DNA from: PFJX01 sp964440155
Lineage (GTDB): Bacteria; Pseudomonadota; Gammaproteobacteria; Burkholderiales; Thiobacillaceae
Reading direction: 5' to 3'
NCBI GenBank assembly: GCA_964440155.1
Contig: CAYTRH010000112.1
Span: 1-9,610 of the forward strand
DNA: 9,610 nucleotides
Shown: one piece after another, positions 7,609 to 9,610 of the stretch
How the letters are laid out: every line of letters begins with the position of its first letter
Position numbering within the stretch: the stretch's first letter is position 1
Position numbers and translations under genes: made by a program
The notes under the pieces: model-generated
Databases searched by the model: none
Seen by the model: the letters and a program-made list of their open reading frames with translations, nothing else
Told to the model about the DNA's origin: nothing

Positions 7609-7623
7609 TGGCATGCGGCTTGC
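7609..7623 (+). promoter_or_regulatory. Sigma-54 (-24/-12) promoter for nifNX
   Basis: TGGCAT-GCGGC-TTGC matches the sigma-54 consensus with correct spacing and is base-for-base the same as the rnfA promoter core, with the identity extending two more bases downstream (GA). Transcription would start near 7635, giving a leader of about 27 bases to the nifN ATG. With the NifA site upstream, nifN should be NifA-activated as the first gene of its own operon. Confidence 0.88.
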
Positions 7624-7661
7624 GAGGTGATAGGCGACGACAACCTCGCACGCCCACCGTC

Positions 7662-9053
7662 ATGACCGAGATCATCAAACGCAACAAGGCGCTCGCCGTC
7701 AGCCCGCTGAAGGTCAGTCAGCCGGTGGGCGCGTCGCTGGCCTTTCTCGGTATCGAGCGCGCGGTGCCCATGCTGCATGGCTCGCAAGGTTGCACGGCGT
7801 TCGGCAAGGTCTTCTTCGTGCGTCATTTCCGCGAGCCCATCCCGTTGCAGACCACGGCCATGGACCAGGTTTCCACGGTGATGAACGCCGATGACAACGT
7901 GTTGCAGGGTCTCGCCACCCTGGCCGAGAAGCAACGGCCGGCGCTGATCGGCCTGCCCACCACCGGCCTGTCGGAAACCCAGGGCACGGACATCCACGGG
8001 CTGGTCAAGCAGTTTCGCGCCGATTACCCACAGTTCCGCGACGTGCCGGTGGTGCCGGTCAACACGCCGGATTTCAGCGGCTGCCTGGAGTCCGGCTATG
8101 CGTTGGCGGTGAAGGCGATGATCGATACGCTGGTGCCGGAGAGCCGACGCGCCGGCGCGCGTCCCGCTCAGGTCAACGTGCTGGCCGGCGCGCTGCTGAC
8201 GCCGGGCGACGTGGAGCACGTACGCGACCTGATCGAGCTGTTCGGCCTCGAGGCGATCATCCTGCCGGATCTGGCCGATTCGCTCGATGGCCATCTGACC
8301 GAGCAGCCGTTCAGTCCGGTCACCGTCGGCGGCACACCGGTGGCCGACATCGGTCGTCTGGGCGAATCCAGCGCGACGCTGGTGATCGGCGCTTCGCTGG
8401 ACGCCGCCGCCGACCTGCTCAAGGCGCGCACCGGCGTGCCGGACTACCGTTTCGCCACGCTGATGGGTCTGGCCGCCGTGGACGCGTTCATCGCCACCCT
8501 GGCGGCCATCTCGGCGCGGCCGGTGCCGCCGCGCATCGAACGCCAGCGCGCGCGCTTGCAGGACGCCATGGTCGATACACATTTCATGCTCGGCTTTGCG
8601 CGCGTGGCCATCGCCGCCGATCCCGACCTGCTCTATGCGCTGGCCGATCTGGCCAGCGGCATGGGCTGCGCAGTCACCGCCGCTGTGGCGCCGGCCAAAG
8701 CGTCCATCCTGGAACGCGTGCCCGCTGCACGTGTGCGCCTGGGCGACCTGGAGGATCTGGAGACGGAAGCGCGGGCGCATGGCGTCGATCTGCTGATCGG
8801 CAGTTCACACGCTGCCGACAGCGCGCGCCGCCTGGGTGTGCCGCTGCTGCGCGCCGGCTTTCCGCAGTACGACCTGATCGGCGGTTACCAGAAACTATGG
8901 GTCGGCTACCAGGGCACGCGTCAGGTGCTGTTCGACCTGGCCAACCTGCTGGTCGAGCATGGCCAACACGACGTGCCGGCCTACCGTTCGATCTACGCCG
9001 ACCGTCCGACGCAAACCGCCCATGCGACACCTGCGCCTGATCCATTGCACTGA
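7662..9053 (+). CDS. nifN: NifN, beta-like subunit of the NifEN FeMo-cofactor scaffold
   Basis: NifN pairs with NifE to form the NifE2N2 scaffold on which the NifB-derived cluster matures before transfer to nitrogenase. The 463-residue product is full length for the family. It shows NifN hallmarks: NKALAVSPLKVSQP at the N-terminus, HGSQGCTAFGKVFFVRHFREP with Cys44 (the NifN ligand of the scaffold's permanent [4Fe-4S] cluster), TTGLSETQGTDIHG, VPVVPVNTPDFSGC, and near the C-terminus RLGVPLLRAGFPQYDLIGGYQK. The ATG matches the family N-terminus; a longer frame begins inside the promoter and is rejected. The short leader has no evident Shine-Dalgarno. nifE would normally lie just upstream but is absent: upstream is a control region and an unrelated gene on the opposite strand. 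nifX follows after 13 bases. Confidence 0.97.
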   Translation: MTEIIKRNKALAVSPLKVSQPVGASLAFLGIERAVPMLHGSQGCTAFGKVFFVRHFREPIPLQTTAMDQVSTVMNADDNVLQGLATLAEKQRPALIGLPTTGLSETQGTDIHGLVKQFRADYPQFRDVPVVPVNTPDFSGCLESGYALAVKAMIDTLVPESRRAGARPAQVNVLAGALLTPGDVEHVRDLIELFGLEAIILPDLADSLDGHLTEQPFSPVTVGGTPVADIGRLGESSATLVIGASLDAAADLLKARTGVPDYRFATLMGLAAVDAFIATLAAISARPVPPRIERQRARLQDAMVDTHFMLGFARVAIAADPDLLYALADLASGMGCAVTAAVAPAKASILERVPAARVRLGDLEDLETEARAHGVDLLIGSSHAADSARRLGVPLLRAGFPQYDLIGGYQKLWVGYQGTRQVLFDLANLLVEHGQHDVPAYRSIYADRPTQTAHATPAPDPLH

Positions 9054-9066
9054 GGAGGATGCCGCC

Positions 9067-9504
9067 ATGCGCACGCGCATCGCTTTCGCCAGCAGCGACC
9101 GACGCCTGGTCGACCAGCACTTCGGCGCCGCCGAGGCGTTCGCCATCTACGAATTGGCCCTAGACGACCGGCGCATCGCCGAAGCGCGCCTGGTCGAAGT
9201 GGCGCAGTTCCACGATACCGACACGGCGATGGACGGGCACGAAGGCAAACTGGCCGGCAAGATCGCGCTGCTGCAAGGGTGCGCGGCGGTGTACTGCAAC
9301 GCCGTCGGCGCTTCGGCGATCAAGCAGTTGCTGGCCGCCGGCATCCAGCCGATGAAGGTGGACGAGGGCAGCGCCATCGACGCACTGTTGACCCGCCTCG
9401 ACCAGAGCCTCAGGGACGCACCGCCGGCCTGGCTCACGAAATCGGGCAAAGCGCGCGACGGCGGCCGTTTCGATGCCATGGCAGCCGAGGGGTGGAACGA
9501 ATGA
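9067..9504 (+). CDS. nifX: NifX, FeMo-cofactor precursor carrier
   Basis: NifX binds the NifB-cofactor and later precursors and moves or stores them during cofactor assembly, working with NifEN. The 145-residue product has the NifX/NafY-type cofactor-binding domain: IAFASSDRRLVDQHFG at the start with the conserved DQHFG (residues 16-20), the GCAAVYCNAVGASAIKQLL segment with Cys72 and Cys77, GIQPMKV (92-98), and the NifX-specific ending RFDAMAAEGWNE. Azotobacter NifX is slightly longer at the N-terminus, where its extra residues precede the domain. The ATG has a GGAGG site 8 bases upstream, directly after the nifN stop, so the two are cotranscribed. The stop overlaps the next start (ATGA), linking it to the RseC-like gene. 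Confidence 0.96.
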   Translation: MRTRIAFASSDRRLVDQHFGAAEAFAIYELALDDRRIAEARLVEVAQFHDTDTAMDGHEGKLAGKIALLQGCAAVYCNAVGASAIKQLLAAGIQPMKVDEGSAIDALLTRLDQSLRDAPPAWLTKSGKARDGGRFDAMAAEGWNE

Positions 9505-9610
9505 TCCAGACCCGCGCGCGTGTCATCGAAACCACCGACGGGCGGGCGTGGGTGGCCGCCGACGCGCCGTCGGCCTGTGCCGCCTGCGCCTCCGGCGACC
9601 GCTGCGGCCT
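9501..9610 (+). CDS. RseC/MucC-family protein, N-terminus only (runs off the right edge)
   Basis: Only the first 36 complete codons are visible. They read MIQTRARVIETTDG, then WVAAD, then SACAACASGDRCG, giving Cys26-x2-Cys29-x5-Cys35. This matches the start of RseC/MucC proteins: a beta-rich cytoplasmic segment with a cysteine cluster, normally followed by two transmembrane helices that lie beyond the window. In E. coli RseC acts with the RsxABCDGE complex (the Rnf homologue) in reducing SoxR, and it also modulates sigma-E signalling. Here the gene overlaps nifX by four bases (ATGA) and shares its NifA-driven operon, which points to an Rnf or nitrogenase redox role rather than envelope stress; that is inference. 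With only 37 residues the family call is good but not certain. Confidence 0.75.
   Translation, partial: MIQTRARVIETTDGRAWVAADAPSACAACASGDRCG

Noticed and set aside
7389..8780. 463-codon minus-strand frame
   Set aside because: Antisense to most of nifN and the nifN promoter; no domain recognised.

Overview
The window is a GC-rich stretch (mostly two-thirds G+C or more) of a nitrogen-fixation locus from a proteobacterium. A Gammaproteobacterium is most likely, for two reasons: a NifL flavoprotein anti-activator is paired with a NifA that lacks the oxygen-sensing cysteine linker, and nifLA lies divergent from rnf genes, as in Azotobacter-type diazotrophs. Genus cannot be assigned from the sequence alone.

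Layout. Positions 1-2600, minus strand: rnfA, rnfB and rnfC (running off the left edge), the start of an Rnf electron-transport operon. Positions 2601-2891: a dense divergent control region with a sigma-54 promoter toward rnfA, a near-perfect IHF site, one NifA upstream activator sequence, a weak NtrC-like site and a sigma-54-like promoter toward nifL. Positions 2892-6198, plus strand: nifL, nifA and a small four-cysteine protein, spaced tightly enough to be one operon. nifA holds a 16-base run of N whose length breaks the reading frame; this is an assembly gap, not a mutation. Positions 6268-6834: a Uma2-family (PD-(D/E)XK-like) protein. Positions 6916-7440, minus strand: an unrecognised four-helix membrane protein. 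Positions 7441-7661: a second control region with a NifA site and a sigma-54 promoter. Positions 7662-9610, plus strand: nifN, nifX and the start of an RseC/MucC-like gene, overlapping or closely spaced as an operon.

How it works together. NifA with sigma-54 RNA polymerase should activate rnfABC and nifNX, and possibly nifLA itself. NifL should restrain NifA under oxygen or excess fixed nitrogen. Rnf would use the membrane ion gradient to make low-potential electrons for nitrogenase. NifN (with NifE, not in this window) and NifX build and carry the iron-molybdenum cofactor precursor. The RseC-like protein is notable because in E. coli RseC works with Rsx, the Rnf homologue.

I see no CRISPR array, rRNA, tRNA, insertion sequence or phage gene. 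The least explained items are the small cysteine protein downstream of nifA, the placement of the RseC-like gene with nifNX, the stand-alone nifN without an adjacent nifE, and the identical 17-base promoter cores upstream of rnfA and nifN.
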